This document shows, piece by piece, positions 36,017-48,648 of a stretch of 64,000 nucleotides of DNA. Below the pieces are notes generated by a model that was not told the DNA's origin, ran no database searches, and saw only the letters and a list, made by a program, of their open reading frames with translations. The translations under genes and the position numbers were made by a program. How positions within the stretch are numbered: position 1 is the stretch's first letter; every line of letters begins with the position of its first letter. The stretch is from Turritopsis dohrnii (lineage: Eukaryota; Cnidaria; Hydrozoa; Anthoathecata; Oceaniidae). Location: NCBI GenBank assembly GCA_027922465.2, contig BQMF02000022.1, positions 1,674,001-1,738,000 of the forward strand, written 5' to 3'.

Positions 36017-36561
36017 CAGTGGAATCTCTGTAAAGCGGACACCATTGGGACCTGAAAAAAGTGTACGCTTTATGGAGAATGGGTCTCTGAAGATTTAAAG
36101 GTCTAAAAGGTGTGTAAAGTTAACAATTTTCATAGGGCAAAGAAAGGACACGCTAAATGCAATTAAAAACGTTTTTATTCTAAAGATAAAAAGTCAAATG
36201 TTTGAAACCAAAAAGTCAATAACATTGATATTCCAGTTTATGAAATCAGCTGAAATATGATGTTATTGGTGCTTTTTATTTTGAAGCTGTATAACTTTCA
36301 AGCGTTTCCGAACACTTGCTTAACTGTGCAATAAAATGTTCTGTGATTAAAAAACGTGTGAATCATGGCGCTGGCTGCGGACTCGAGATTCCTGTGAATA
36401 TCAAATTTCTTGGAGCTGCCAAAGCCGGGGGCGTAAATCCTGTGAAAAAAGTTATTAAAAGTATCGCGACAAGAGAGTAAAAAGTAAATATTCCAAGAAA
36501 ATATAAGTTATTTTACTTGAAAGATTGTTTTCTATGCGTGTCCGTTTAGAGAGATTTTTTA
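36017..36561. mobile_element. Tigger/pogo-like MITE
   Basis: The left end CAGTGGAATCTCTGTAAAGC follows TA and is typical of pogo/Tigger elements. The right end near 36540-36561 (TCCGTTTAGAGAGATTTTTTA) is its degenerate complement. No transposase frame was seen. Confidence 0.55.
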
Positions 36562-37004
36562 TAGGCCATAAGTTCATTTGAGACCTGAAAAAACTACAAA
36601 TTTGTACACAGAAACATTTGCAGCAAATGTTGAACTGACGTCATGTTTGACGTCACGCAAGTTTGTACGTTTTACGATTTGGTATTCTTTGTTCACCGTT
36701 AATATATTAGCATGTCAGCTTGAACCTTCGATTTTCCACCCTTTTCCTAGCTTATTTTCGAGTCGTTTGAAGGTCAATGTAAAGGTTAATCTTAATGTCA
36801 ACTCGAAAGCTTAAAAGGACGTAATTACAATAATTTGCCTTCTTTGGTTATATTGATAATATAAGGCATGTTTTGCTTTTTTTTCCCTGAATTACAAGAA
36901 AAAAAATAATATATTTCACCTTTTCTCATCAATCGAAATCCTATACATACAGAGGTGAGAAGAAATAAAGAATTTTCGTCACATTACGTTGTGAACGAGA
37001 GCAA

Positions 37005-40000
37005 TCACGTGGAACTAGCCGTCAGAATCGCCAGCAATTTTCTTTCTCTTTGTTCGGGCGTAAGCTCCGGAATCTGTGACCTCGTTAAAATAGTTTGTAT
37101 GGGGACATCCTCGTTCAGAAGTTCTACCCTCTTTACAGGTGTACGAATTGGGCTCGAACTTTCGCTGTTTTCCATTTGACAAGCCGTGCTTATTTCTATA
37201 GTTTCATCTTCAATGTCGCTACCGTCATCCACGCTCACCCCTACTGGTTCTTCATCCTCGGAAATATACGAGTCGACCGATGAATCACTTTTCTCGTGAT
37301 CCAGTTTCACTTTCTTCTCGGGGTTTTTGCCAATCTCGTCGTCTTCTTCGGTTGCCAACACCAATCTTTTCGAATGTAAACAGTCATTACTGTGTGTGTT
37401 GTCGGTTTCCACGATACTACTCTCACCAGGTGACTTTTTCAACATTCCAATAGAAGCTGCAAGGTCAGACTTCAGTCGTTCTAGTTGATCGCTGTTGCCA
37501 AGCCCCGGCGCCAGCTGCGTCAGATTCTGAAGTAGATCACGACATTTAACTGCTATCACGTTCTTCTGCTCATCTGTGACTGCCTCAAACGTAGTCAACT
37601 GCTGAGAGTCCATAGAAAGAATTGACCTGTTTTCGCTCGAGGGAATTTCTCTTGATATAGGTACTTCCAATTCTACTTCTGATATTTTTATTTCGTTGGC
37701 ATTCATAACTTTAATGCTTGAATCTAGTTTGGATGACGAAGATTTCAGGTCGTTTCCTTTCAAATTAAACACAGGAACAGTGTTGAAATGAGAAAGTCTT
37801 TGCTCCTGTTTATCTTGTGCATCCACCCAGGGTTTGATGCATGAATAGTCTAGATTGATTAAAGGGTTAGCGGTGTAGGACGCGTTTAACATATCCCATC
37901 CCCAATCGGGAAATGAGCTGAACACCGAACACAAATGTTTACACGGCAATTTGTATCTTTGCCAATCTAAGCAGTCACAAGAAGGTAGATTGGTCGCATC
38001 TCCAAACGAAATGGTGCGCGCGTGATCAGGCGTTGTCGTACCGCCCGATGCATCTTGAACCCAAAACACACCTGGCTGGACGTGGCTGACCTAAATACAA
38101 CGTTTGTCCGTAGCATAACAGTATATAAATCATACTAACATAAATCATACTAATTTGATTCATCTTGGAAAACCTTAATGACCAAAATCTCCCAATTTGT
38201 AAGTGACAGAATCCTAAGAAACATCAATAAACCCACGTCCATTTCTCTCACCTGATAAACGGTTGATTCTGTTGATTTGATCTGATCCAAAACATGCATG
38301 ATAACAGCTGCTGGTTTATTTACTAAACAGGTCGGCAATTGGTCGCCGTACAAGACTTTTAATTCGTTAGCTTGTGTGTAAGATTTCCGATTCAATTCAA
38401 TATATCTGCAAGGAAGATTTCAAATTAATAGCTCACAGGAGCGATGAGAGTATGACAAAAAAAACCAAAAGACACTAAACAAAACGTACCGTCGATAAAA
38501 ATCAGGTATAACGCGATCGACTAACTTCTCAATGAGTGCACCAAGTTTTTTTCCTCTCATAAAGGTAATGTGTGACTCACGAAGTGATTTAATATCTTGC
38601 TCAATTGTTGATTCGTTATGTAAGGTAACAATGAAGTCATCAGGCCGGTAGCCAACAACCCATCTCTAAGTCAGATCAGAAACATTACACCCTTAAGTCA
38701 TGCCGGCATTTATTGTACTTACACGAGAAAAACCGTAGTGTGACTTTATGTTCTGGTCAGGGAAAAGCTACTTTTATTTACTTGTTTGTACGTTATTCTC
38801 ATGCACGCCGCTTTGCTCATCGACGAAATTTCTATTACATATAGCGAAAAACTACGACAATTTTCAAACCTATCTGTGTATTTTTCGTCTTACGAGCAAT
38901 ACACATAAAACAAGATATCATAAACAAAAACGAAAACGCTACCTTGGCTTCAAGCAACCAATTTGAATTGAACCAACTTCTTAAATTAGCCGATTCTCTC
39001 CATACATCCGAATTTTCAAGTTGCAGAGCAGCTTGATGCAAGACTTCTTCGTTGTAAGCGTTTGCAATCGCTTGAAATTGTTGGAAGACTTTATTAGCAT
39101 CACCTTGGACTTTGAAATCAGACTTTGTCAACCATTGTCGCCAACTCCGTTCTCGAGACGAATCTGAGATGAATTGACTGCAACCTTCATGAAAAGAAAA
39201 AGATTGAAATATCTAAAATTGTCGGTAGTAACAGATAAACTCTGACAGACAAACATCTAGGGGGCACACCAACTAATAACACTAACTGAGCATGTACTAA
39301 TACCGACATTTTGACATTTTTGAAAGAAGCTAAAGAACCTGTGAACGAGTTTCTGATCGCAATTTAAATAGGCAAATTGCAGCATAGTTCAACCTTAATG
39401 AAAACACAACACACCTCGAATAATTTGACGGTCATCAAATATCAAAGCAATGATTCCTTTTTATTTTACCTGGAAAAACAATCCTTACAGCTTCACTTTG
39501 TTCTTCGGAATAATCAAGTATCACATATTTCGGTGACCAGCCGGGATTCCACTCTTTAATCGCATTCAGACCTTGCATTAATGATTCCTTGTTCCGAATT
39601 TCAACGATGAACGAGGCAACTAACTGAAAATCCACATTGGTTTGCACAAAAAGACAAATTAATGGGAAAGGCATTCGTTCCACGAGATTCGTCACTTCGC
39701 ATATCATGAGTTGGCTACCGTATCGCTTCAGTAAGCGTTGCTGCTGCGACGTTTGATGACAGAAAATCAGTGTTGGTTTGGGTAAAGGGTCCTCGTCAAC
39801 TGACGCTTTGGCTTGAAGCAACGCTTCGTGTGATCCATCTACCAATTCGGACTGCAGAATTATGTTCTCGCTGGGACGCTGTTGGTGCAACCTGACAGCT
39901 AGTTCTTGCAATTCTTCCTTGATATCCGATGATAGCCGCGAGAGCATTTTTGCCTTATTCATATAGTTGCGTATGTCCTTTACGTTTGGATAAAACCTCC

Positions 40001-43000
40001 GTCTAGTTTTGGCAGGCAAGGGTTTACCAGCAAATAAATCCTTTTCAACATATTCTTCTAACAACTTTTTAACGTCACCAGAGCTTGGCACGCCCTCCCA
40101 AGTCAATTGTATGATTTTGTCTTTGATCAGAGGATCAATCGGTTCATGCTCTGAATTTTCCTTAAATACAATTTTGCCTTACAGCTATTGCTTTTACACA
40201 AGCATAAAATAATACAGAAAAAATTCAAAGTCAAAGTTAAACACAGTTAATTCTATTCCATCCATACATTATTAGCTTTGGAAAATCTTTAGACTTACTT
40301 CGCCCACAGGATGGTTGTGTTCTTTTGTGCCTGGCAATCTACCAATAAATGAATAGTAGCAGTTCAGCTTGCCGTTGGTTTCCATAAGTGCTTGACGAAC
40401 TTTCTTGGAGGCTGTTTCACACACCCTTTTAGTTTTTCTCAATACCTATATCAAAAGAGAAATCCTGCTAGCAAACTGGTTTTGAGCAAGGGAAAAAGAG
40501 GATCGCTTTGCAATCAACTGAGATTATATATATTATATAATTAATATTAGCAAAGCATATGTTAGCCTTCGAAACTGGAGAAATTTTAACGCGAATTTAT
40601 TTTTGCAAATCTGAAATCCTTATAAAGATCATGACACATTTTAGGTTCAGAGTATAGTAACTAAATTATTGAATGGGTTTTATTTTAGATCATTTTTAAA
40701 AATTCTAAAAATTTTACAAATTTGGTTAAAGTTCGCAAAAATTTATCTACGGTTACTCACCTTGAACTGAGGAAATTTTGCAATCATTTTTACAGTAATT
40801 TTCACAGGACAGTCGATTTTCTTGGTTCTCACTCGTGTAACGGCCAGATCTTTGGTAGGAAGTCCCATCTAAACCACGCAAAATACTTGAAATTATGAAT
40901 GAAATTATTTGTTTGCATGTAAAATACCAATATAAGACCTTAAAATTCACAACATTACTATTAATTAATACTATATCTCATAGATTTTAATGAATAATGT
41001 TTTTACTATAGACTACCAACACAAAAGCAGAAGTATTGTTTTTTTTTAATCTGCATCCCAAGCCATTTAATTTTCAGGTTCTTGAGAAATTCCATAGCAA
41101 CCACAAGGCCAGTTAAAAAAACTTAATTACATTCCTGTAAATGTTTTTGGACCACTCCTATGTAGCTGTGTCTGACAAATTGTTGTGAGTTACATCTTGA
41201 TTAAGTTATGAGCTAGGAAAATGCTTCAACTAGAGGTATCTATGTATTTGTTTCAAATTTGTTCCAAAAAATGTGTAAACCTGAAGTGAATTAAATTCAA
41301 CAAAAAATATGTGAAACATAACAAATTGGAGTGGATCAAACATTAAATCTTTACCAACCCAAAGAGAGACCTTCTTCTAAAAATTTCCAATTGAGACAGT
41401 GCTAAAGTGTTAATTCTGAATTTTGAGGCTCAATTTTTTAGAGTGGTTCAATTCTTATGTTAATATACACATCATACAAACATACAAACAGTGAATTCGA
41501 GACTCACTCTACAGAATTTGGACGAAAACAGACACAAACTTCTGTGTTTTATAGAACAGATGTTCAGGGAATATCAGGGAATCAAAAATCATTATTACTG
41601 GTTCATTATCATCTAACTCTAATGGTTATTTGTATTTTGAAGGAAAATAAAGGTACGAGGGAAATTGTACAACTCCTTCTTTAACTCCTTAGTCTTCTTG
41701 CATACCACTGGTATTTTGTTTTCATAAGAATACTGAATGTCCCCTTTTCGATACATTTACAGGTTCTATTTCCTGACTTTACACGTATTAACCAACAACA
41801 GTAAAAAGAAAAAGAACAGTTGACAAACTTTCATTCTTCTTTCCATGCTCTGTTGCCGAATTTTCTGTCTGGTTACTTCAGTTTTATCTTTTCCAAGGTG
41901 ACATATGTACATTTTATCAGCTACATAGACATAAGGTATTCCATCAAATTCAACATCTGAGCTTTCAAAAAAAACACGGTAATTTTTTTTCTGCATGTCT
42001 ATTCCTCCCTCTGAAAAGAAATAAAAATATTTTGTGATCAATATTACAACCACGTTATAACAGTAGTCTTCCTTTTATTTTTCAAAACTCAATGTCCTTT
42101 ATTAATGGTATCATATTTTAAATCCTTTGGTAAACTCAAAGGTTGTAATTGATTCAGGTGATACTCTGCAATATTGTGGCGTGAACATCTTTGAATTCTT
42201 AGATTATTTACTAACATTTTATTATATTTATTTGTTATATCTTAAACACATGAATATGTTAATATGGCGCCGTAGTATAGTAGTTATCACATTTCATGCG
42301 AGAGATCATTGTTAAATTCCCCTTGGCAGCGATTCATCATGCGCGAGTGAATGTACCATAGCACCGGGTTGACCCATGCCAGGTGAGGGAAATTGGGGAG
42401 ATGATACACCGGGTGTTGCACGAAGGTCATTCAGAAGAGCGCAGGCCCTTGATTGGGTTTGTGTCACTCATGAGTGTCAAATACTTCGGAATCTCCAACC
42501 TAAGCCGTGGCAGATGCAATAGCAACTGAGTGAGGCTAGCCACGTAAAACAATACCAAATAAATAAAAAAATAAATAAATAGCAATGTTTTATACCTTGA
42601 ATTGTATATCCTGTATATAGATTACTACTATTACTAATAAATCAAATATACTTTATCACAGTAATAATCAGCTATTAACTTTTACCAGAATGGCTAGTTT
42701 TTTCTACTGGGTGAAACTTTGTGTATAGGTATTAGGGAAAATATTGGAAAAGCAGCTTCTTCAGATGTGTTTCGTTTAAAGGGGATATAATTATGATATA
42801 TTTATGATCTTTATGATATATTTATGATCTTTATGATCTTTATAGATATTTATGATTTTCGTTTAAAGGGGATATAATTATGATATATTTATGATATAAA
42901 GAATGTCGAAACATGTCCTTAAAAAAATGTGTTTTTATTTTAAAAATTATTATACACTTTGTGCTTCTACGTAATTTTAAAGGGGATATGAAATAATTTC

Positions 43001-46000
43001 AACATTTAAAAAATGTTTTAAATGAATAGTTGCAGAATGAATTTTCAACTTATATAGATATATATATAAGTATTCAAAGAATTTACACATTTTCATTCAA
43101 CATTTTAGCAAGACAATAAATTTGCAACAAAGACGTTATTACTGTTGAATTATAAGGTCTACTATTCAGAATTCAAATAGTCAACATGCTTTCATTTCCT
43201 ACTATAAAATGCTGAAATAACCTTTGTTGTCCTGTTACATAAAATTCATAATCTTTGAAAATATGATTTTGTAACACACTACACATCAATCATTCACAAC
43301 TATTCTTGTGTTCTTCCCCTTACTTAATTTACATACCTGTCACTCAGATTCGCATTAATTTCATACAACATACAAATGCTGAAATAACCTTCGTTGTCCT
43401 GTTACATAAAATTCATAATCTTTGAAAATATGATTTTGTAACACACTACACATCAATCATTCACAACTATTCTTGTGTTCTTCCCCTTACTTAATTTACA
43501 TACCTGTCACTCAGATTCGCATTAATTTCATACAACTTGAAATCCACTTGCTAAAACCACGTTAATTTCATTGAAAATATAAAGTAAAAGTTCTTCAACC
43601 GCATTAATTTCCCCTGCGTTAATTTCTGTCACATTAAAATCATTACCTTGGAATAAGGTAGTTACCAGTATCCTGTGTTAATTTTTTTACGGGTTTCAAC
43701 ATTGAAAATGCTGCTTAAAAAGGCAATAAAAATAAATCACTGAATCTTGTACAGAAATTACACCCATGTTGTAGAGCCCAAAAGTTGAAAGATTTCGTCA
43801 GGGAGGTTTGAATTTAAATAATTGTAGACAAAATGTTTTATTGAGAACGTTAAAAAGGGAGAAGATAGGGAGGATATTAAGATCATGAAAGATGGGAATT
43901 GAGGGAGATCTAAAATTTGAAAAGGTGATTATACGAACAGCCTTCTTTTGTAAAATAAAAACTCTGTTATTGTTATAAGTTTTGGTGAGACCCCTAACTT
44001 GACAACCGTATCTCAAGTGAGAGTCAAAAATTTGCGTAATTTGATGCAGAGACTCGAAATTTGTTTATTCCAAGATAGATTTTGGTCAAGGAATATTCCA
44101 AGGTATTTAATAGAATGACTTGGGTACAACCATCTACCATGAAGTTTTTAAAATGTCACAGCACCATCCAAAAATAATTTTGATCCAATATCACACCCCA
44201 AAAGGTCACATTCGATTGGGGATCAATACAATTGTTTCCCGTGCCAGTTTAGTAATTGCATAAAAACACTACTCAACACTTTTTAGTTTCATGCAAAACC
44301 AAGAACTTGACCATAAAATGAGAAACAATGACACATTTTTTTTTGAATGGGTTGCTCCCGGCAAGGCCGAAGCCACTACTAGCAAGAGAACAAAAGACAC
44401 TTAGCATTTCTGATGAACCTAGCACAAAATGTTCCATGTGATAATTTGATAGTTACTATATAATAGAGTATTGCTTGTTTCTTTGAAAATTTTTATCCCT
44501 ATTATACCATTTATATATTTGCTTTGCTTTTGAGGATGACATTTACAGGGAGATTAAGCCTTGGATTTTCTTTTCTAATTTTGAGCATGAAATACTTCAT
44601 TTATCATTAGATGAACTCCTTTTTATGTGTAAAAAGTATCCCAAATGAAAAAAATGCTAAAAAAAACAGGTTACCATTACAGCTTTCTGTTTTAAAAGGC
44701 ATGACATCACACACAGAGCGAATTTCATTTGCAAGATGGCTGACGCTCATGAAAGTTCAGCATCTTCGGAAATTCTGAATTCTAGTTTTGAAACTGGCAT
44801 AAGTGATCATGATGAAGATATAGGAAGAAGAATTAAACTCAGGTAGATTGGAAAACTTGCATTTGTGCTCATGCGAGACATATTCAAAAAATGATGATTT
44901 ATGAGTGTCATGCTGTAGAAAAACATATCTTTTATTATGAAAACAATAAACATTTCCCTCAGATCATGTCGAACAACTTAAAATAGAATTATAGGGGACG
45001 GTTACCATAGTTACTTTCGAAATAACTGATTGTGTCTTTAATATTTAACAGTATGATAACCAGGTAAACAGAAAAAGTTTTCGAACATCAGTGTAAAATA
45101 CGATGGCTAAAATGACAGCTAATTTGTGTGCTACGAAATATTAAATTTCCATTAATCACTCTTTATGCACTCTTCAAAGATTCGAAGATAACACTAATAC
45201 TGAAGCTAAACAATATTTTATCAGTGCCGCATCCAGACATTTTTTGGACATACCGTTTTCTTAGATTAGGTTGATATAGTGACACCCGAATGGTGGGTGC
45301 TAAGGGGCAAAAATGTTTGAATTTGAAAAGGTCTAGATGCCAGGAAAATGCACTTACCAGAAGAGATTTACATTATATTGATGTGTAAGATCAAGGTAAG
45401 TTTTATGTACCTTGATGTACAAATGAGTAACGAGATATGAAGAAGTATTGATGCAGACAAAAGGGGGGCGTTTTAACTCGTGAACCCCAAACACGAGGAC
45501 TGAGCGTCAATGCAAAGCTCAACTCTCACAGTCTTAACTTTTTTGTCTGCATTGTGGTCAAAATAAATTCGCATTTTCTTATATATGTTTTTCTTCACAT
45601 TATTATCTATTATCCTCAGTGGAAAGTATTACAGACTAATGTCGTTTTATTCATTTTGTTTTTACAGAATATTAATCATTAAATATGGTAGCTGTTAGCT
45701 ACATAACGCACTAGTAGCATCTGATGGTATGTGATGGTATAGTTGAGAATACAATCGCGAATACAAGATATATCGATGCGAACCTTCTGTAAATACAAAA
45801 ATTAAGGTCTTTTAAAGGATAATTCTGGACAAAAATGTACAAAAATTAATTATGAAAAACTTTTTTGGGCATATATTTTTGGGCGCCCATACCGTTCCAA
45901 TGGTACCAAATCACGTCTGGATGTGGCCCTGTTTATATCACGAAGCACACAAGAATTTTCATCAACAGAAACAAAATCTACACAGTTCATGTAATCCCTA

Positions 46001-47491
46001 CAGAAAGAGCAATCACGCTGTGACGTCAAAAATTTGATCTCCATTGCCAGTGCCGAATCCAGAAGTTTTTTGGGCATAACGTTTTATTATATATATACTG
46101 AATGCATGGTTTAGTGTCAAACACGTGAAATTTACGAATTTCATCAAGCAAAAATAAACAATGTGCTTGACTCTCTTTTACTTCCTTTTCTTCTTATCAA
46201 TGTATCAATATTTCAGAACTGCGAAGGAGAGAGATAATGTTCGGATATCAATTCCCTTGAGAGCTTTTATGTATGTATACGTTCATTAAATAACTTTGAC
46301 AGTAAACTTAAAATAACTTTAAATTGGCAAACAAACCCTTAAAAGCCCTTTAACTTTTTTGGGCACATTTTATGGGCGCCCATAACGGTTCAACGTTGTC
46401 AAAAAGCCTCTGGATTTGCCACTGATTGTAGTGCTCTTTTGCAAGCAGCAACGGTGTTAGATATTAAGTAACAAAAAATTACTATTTTAGACCACTTTTA
46501 ATGGTCACAGAAGATTAATGAGACCTTTCTGCAGCTAAAATAAAAAATTTTCTATGAAGGCTTAATTTCCCTTTAAAGACAAAAAAATAAGATTTCATTT
46601 ATATCTTTGGCATGAGTTTCAGGCTATGAAAAGAATCAGAATATATATATAATATATACCTGTGACACCAAATTGTTTCATTTTTCTCATTGAAACAAAA
46701 GTTGACATTGTCTCTTCAGCATATCTTTTGATAATTTCATGTGCCTCTTGTGCAGTGGTTGCAACAAACAACTTTGGATATTTCGGAGACTCGGATGGTG
46801 GTAGTTCAATCTCTGCTGTTGAAAAAGAAATATCTTCTTCATTTATTGTACTTCTACCTATTTCAGTTTCATGTTGTGGCTGAGAATGTGCAATAGCATC
46901 GACTTCTGCCTGATCAATTATATCTGTGCCTTCAAATTGAATCTCAGTCATACCATTTTCACCTTTAATAGCTATTGCATTAAGAACTACTGAGGATCCT
47001 GACAAAGAAGGGTCAAGTACTGTTCCAGCTAAGTTGTGCTCCTGCCGGTGTAAGAAGTCTGCTGTTGTTGTTGCAGAGTTAATACTTCTTGTTGTTGTTG
47101 AATCATTGCCATCTTGTTGAATAGCTATCATTTCAACACCAATAGCATGAGAAACATCAAAGTTTAACTCAGTTTGCTCGGTTTGATCTGAGGAAATCTC
47201 TTCATGAGAAACTATTGCTCCTTCGTTGTGTGGTCGTGGAATTTCTTCTTGATCTTGTTGAACATTATTGGAACCACCACCACCACTCAAAGCACTCAGA
47301 ATTAAGGATTGGGCAGCTATTTCCTCCTTGAGTTTATGTTCTAAGTCATTAGTCAAATTATTTTCATTTAGAAGAAACTCATTCTTTATAGTTTCACTGG
47401 TTCTCAGTTGAACATCAGAACTAAATGTTGCAGCTGATTTTGTTGTGTTTTGGTCCGAATTTTCCGCCATTTCTTTGTCACTAGAAGCCAT
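37005..47491 (-). CDS. CARF-like / MULE-fold / SWIM zinc-finger protein, 9 exons
   Basis: Exons in coding order: 46660-47491, 41829-42010, 40761-40868, 40299-40445, 39470-40160, 38943-39184, 38490-38665, 38252-38405, 37005-38090. They join in phase to about 1,205 residues. The first ~240 residues are acidic and Ser/Thr/Gln-rich. Next comes a region resembling the calcium-response factor domain (EIIKRYAEETMSTFVSMRK, then GIPYVYVADKMYICHLGKDK). A Mutator-type transposase fold follows, with WSPKYVILDYSEEQSEAV (Asp about 639) and FPG-C. A SWIM finger ends the folded part: C882-x-C884, C894-x-H896. The tail is acidic. The first catalytic Asp expected in the MULE fold appears as Glu (MICEVTN, about 578), so it looks like a domesticated, DNA-binding host protein rather than an active transposase. 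It may regulate transcription; that is inference. No inverted repeats flank it. Confidence 0.82.
42266..42586 (+). repeat. tRNA-derived SINE
   Basis: The head GTAGTATAGTAGTTATCAC matches the A-box arm of Asp/Glu-type tRNAs. The B box is eroded. A body of about 250 bases follows, with GATGATACACCGGGTGTTGC and GAGGCTAGCCACG. The tail is made of AAATA units (42556-42586). It lies in intron 1 of the SWIM gene, antisense to it. Confidence 0.6.
43207..43540. repeat. Two-copy tandem repeat of 167 bases
   Basis: The segments 43207-43373 and 43374-43540 are almost identical (AAATGCTGAAATAACCTT onward). Each ends near CGCATTAATTTCATACAAC, a form of the AATTAACG motif seen in the TA|CCTTA MITEs. CCTTGGAATAAGG-TA at 43646-43660 may be the decayed end of such an element. 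Confidence 0.75.
43798..44130 (-). pseudogene. Second LINE RT fragment, decayed
   Basis: The minus strand encodes YGCQVRGLT, then FILQKKAVRIITFSNFRSPS and PIFHDLNILPI, the same C-terminal region of a reverse transcriptase as at 34527-35446. Before it (to about 44130) lie remnants of the LGI..D..LSW segment in a broken frame. The family is related but not identical. Confidence 0.65.
44195..44245. repeat. Helitron-related fragment
   Basis: GTCACATTCGATTGGGG and the following CAATACAATTGTTTC match the interior of the Helitron copies at 61053 and 62023. Only about 50 bases are recognisable. Confidence 0.4.
45222..45931. mobile_element. hAT-like MITE 1
   Basis: The left end CAGTGCCGCATCCAGACATT and the right end CGTCTGGATGTGGCCCTG are inverted repeats of the common hAT type. 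GGGCGCCCATACCG lies inside the right end. No clean 8-base duplication was found. It lies in intron 1 of the SWIM gene. Confidence 0.55.
46048..46424. mobile_element. hAT-like MITE 2
   Basis: CAGTGCCGAATCCAGAAG at the left and CCTCTGGATTTGCCACTG at the right form the inverted repeat, with GGGCGCCCATAACG inside the right end as in the copy at 45222. Same intron and family as that copy. Confidence 0.6.
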
Positions 47492-47680
47492 ACGTACAAC
47501 AGTGCGCTATCTTCTTGGCCATAACTCAAGTTATTGAAAGAGGTGGTTGAGATTATTGTTTCTGCTGCATAAATTATATTTCTGGAATAAATTACCCAAG
47601 AGTCAATGTCAACTTCGTACCTAAGCTCTGTAAAGTTAATAACATATATTTCACAGAATACATTGATTCTATACAAAATA

Positions 47681-47712
47681 CCTTATCGGGGAAAAAAATG
47701 TCGGGGAAAAGT
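47681..47712 (+). repeat. Left terminal inverted repeat of RAG1-like element
   Basis: 32 bases identical to the complement of 55020-55051. It contains two copies of TCGGGGAAAA and no RSS-type heptamer (CACAGTG) or Transib-type end. Confidence 0.88.
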
Positions 47713-48178
47713 TTCGTCGGGGAAAAGTTTCGTCGGGGAAAAGTTTCGTCACTTGAGATAATTTCGTCACTTTTCCTCGACGAAATTTTCAAGGAGAAAA
47801 GTTTCATCGGGTTAAAGTTTCGTCATTTGCGAAAATTTCGTCACTTTTCCCCGACGAAATTGTAACTATTCATTGATTGTTGCGTTCATATCCATTGCTC
47901 GTTATTTTATTTTGCAATTCCTTTACTAATTTCGTCTGCAACTTTTTATTTTGTAATCTAAACTGCCTTCCTGGAGAATTTCAAAAAAAATTTGATTTAA
48001 TTTTTTTGTCAAGAAAGTAGGGGGGCGTTCAGGGAAAAATCGGGGAAAACTAATGGCCGGGGAAAAATATCGGGGAAAACTTTTGGTCGGGGGAAAAAAT
48101 ATCGGGGAAAACTATTGGTCGGGGAAAAAAATATCGGGGGAAAATTTCAACGGGGAAAAGTTTCGTCACTCACCAAAA
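47701..48178. repeat. TCGGGGAAAA motif arrays at the left end
   Basis: Three direct copies of TCGGGGAAAAGTTTCG (47701-47748) are followed by inverted and decayed copies to 47862. A second array at 48038-48170 has about four units of TCGGGGAAAAAAATATCGGGGAAAACTATTGG type. The right end of the transposon has only one motif pair, so the left end has expanded. Possibly multiple transposase binding sites. Confidence 0.75.
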
Positions 48179-48648
48179 CACGGTCGTTCAACGCTAGCCG
48201 AAACTCGGAAATTAATTATGCACATGCGCAGTTCAACACGTCTTGCATAATGCTCTTGGCGACATAATTTAGCGCTGGCCATATAGACCCCAGTGACTCA
48301 AAACACTTCTAAATCGAGATTACAGGTTTTATACCTAGTAACATTTAATTTTAGTAGTTGAAAGAATGACCAAGGATAAACAAACTATAAGTTTTTTAAT
48401 GTTTTTGAATCAGGATCATCTCCAAACAAGCGAACATCGCTAAGGAGAAGATTCTGAAAAACTGGTTCATTTCAGGATACTGAAAACCGATATAATCGAA
48501 TTTTCCCAGCAAAACCAAAACAAGCCCTTGGATCCTTATAGTCTTGCCTTCTAAAAAACCTATATCATCTTTTCCAATCATTTTTTTAACAAACAGTTTC
48601 AGACGCATTTTGGGGGGGGTACTCATCGCCTTCCTCTCAAGATCTATC

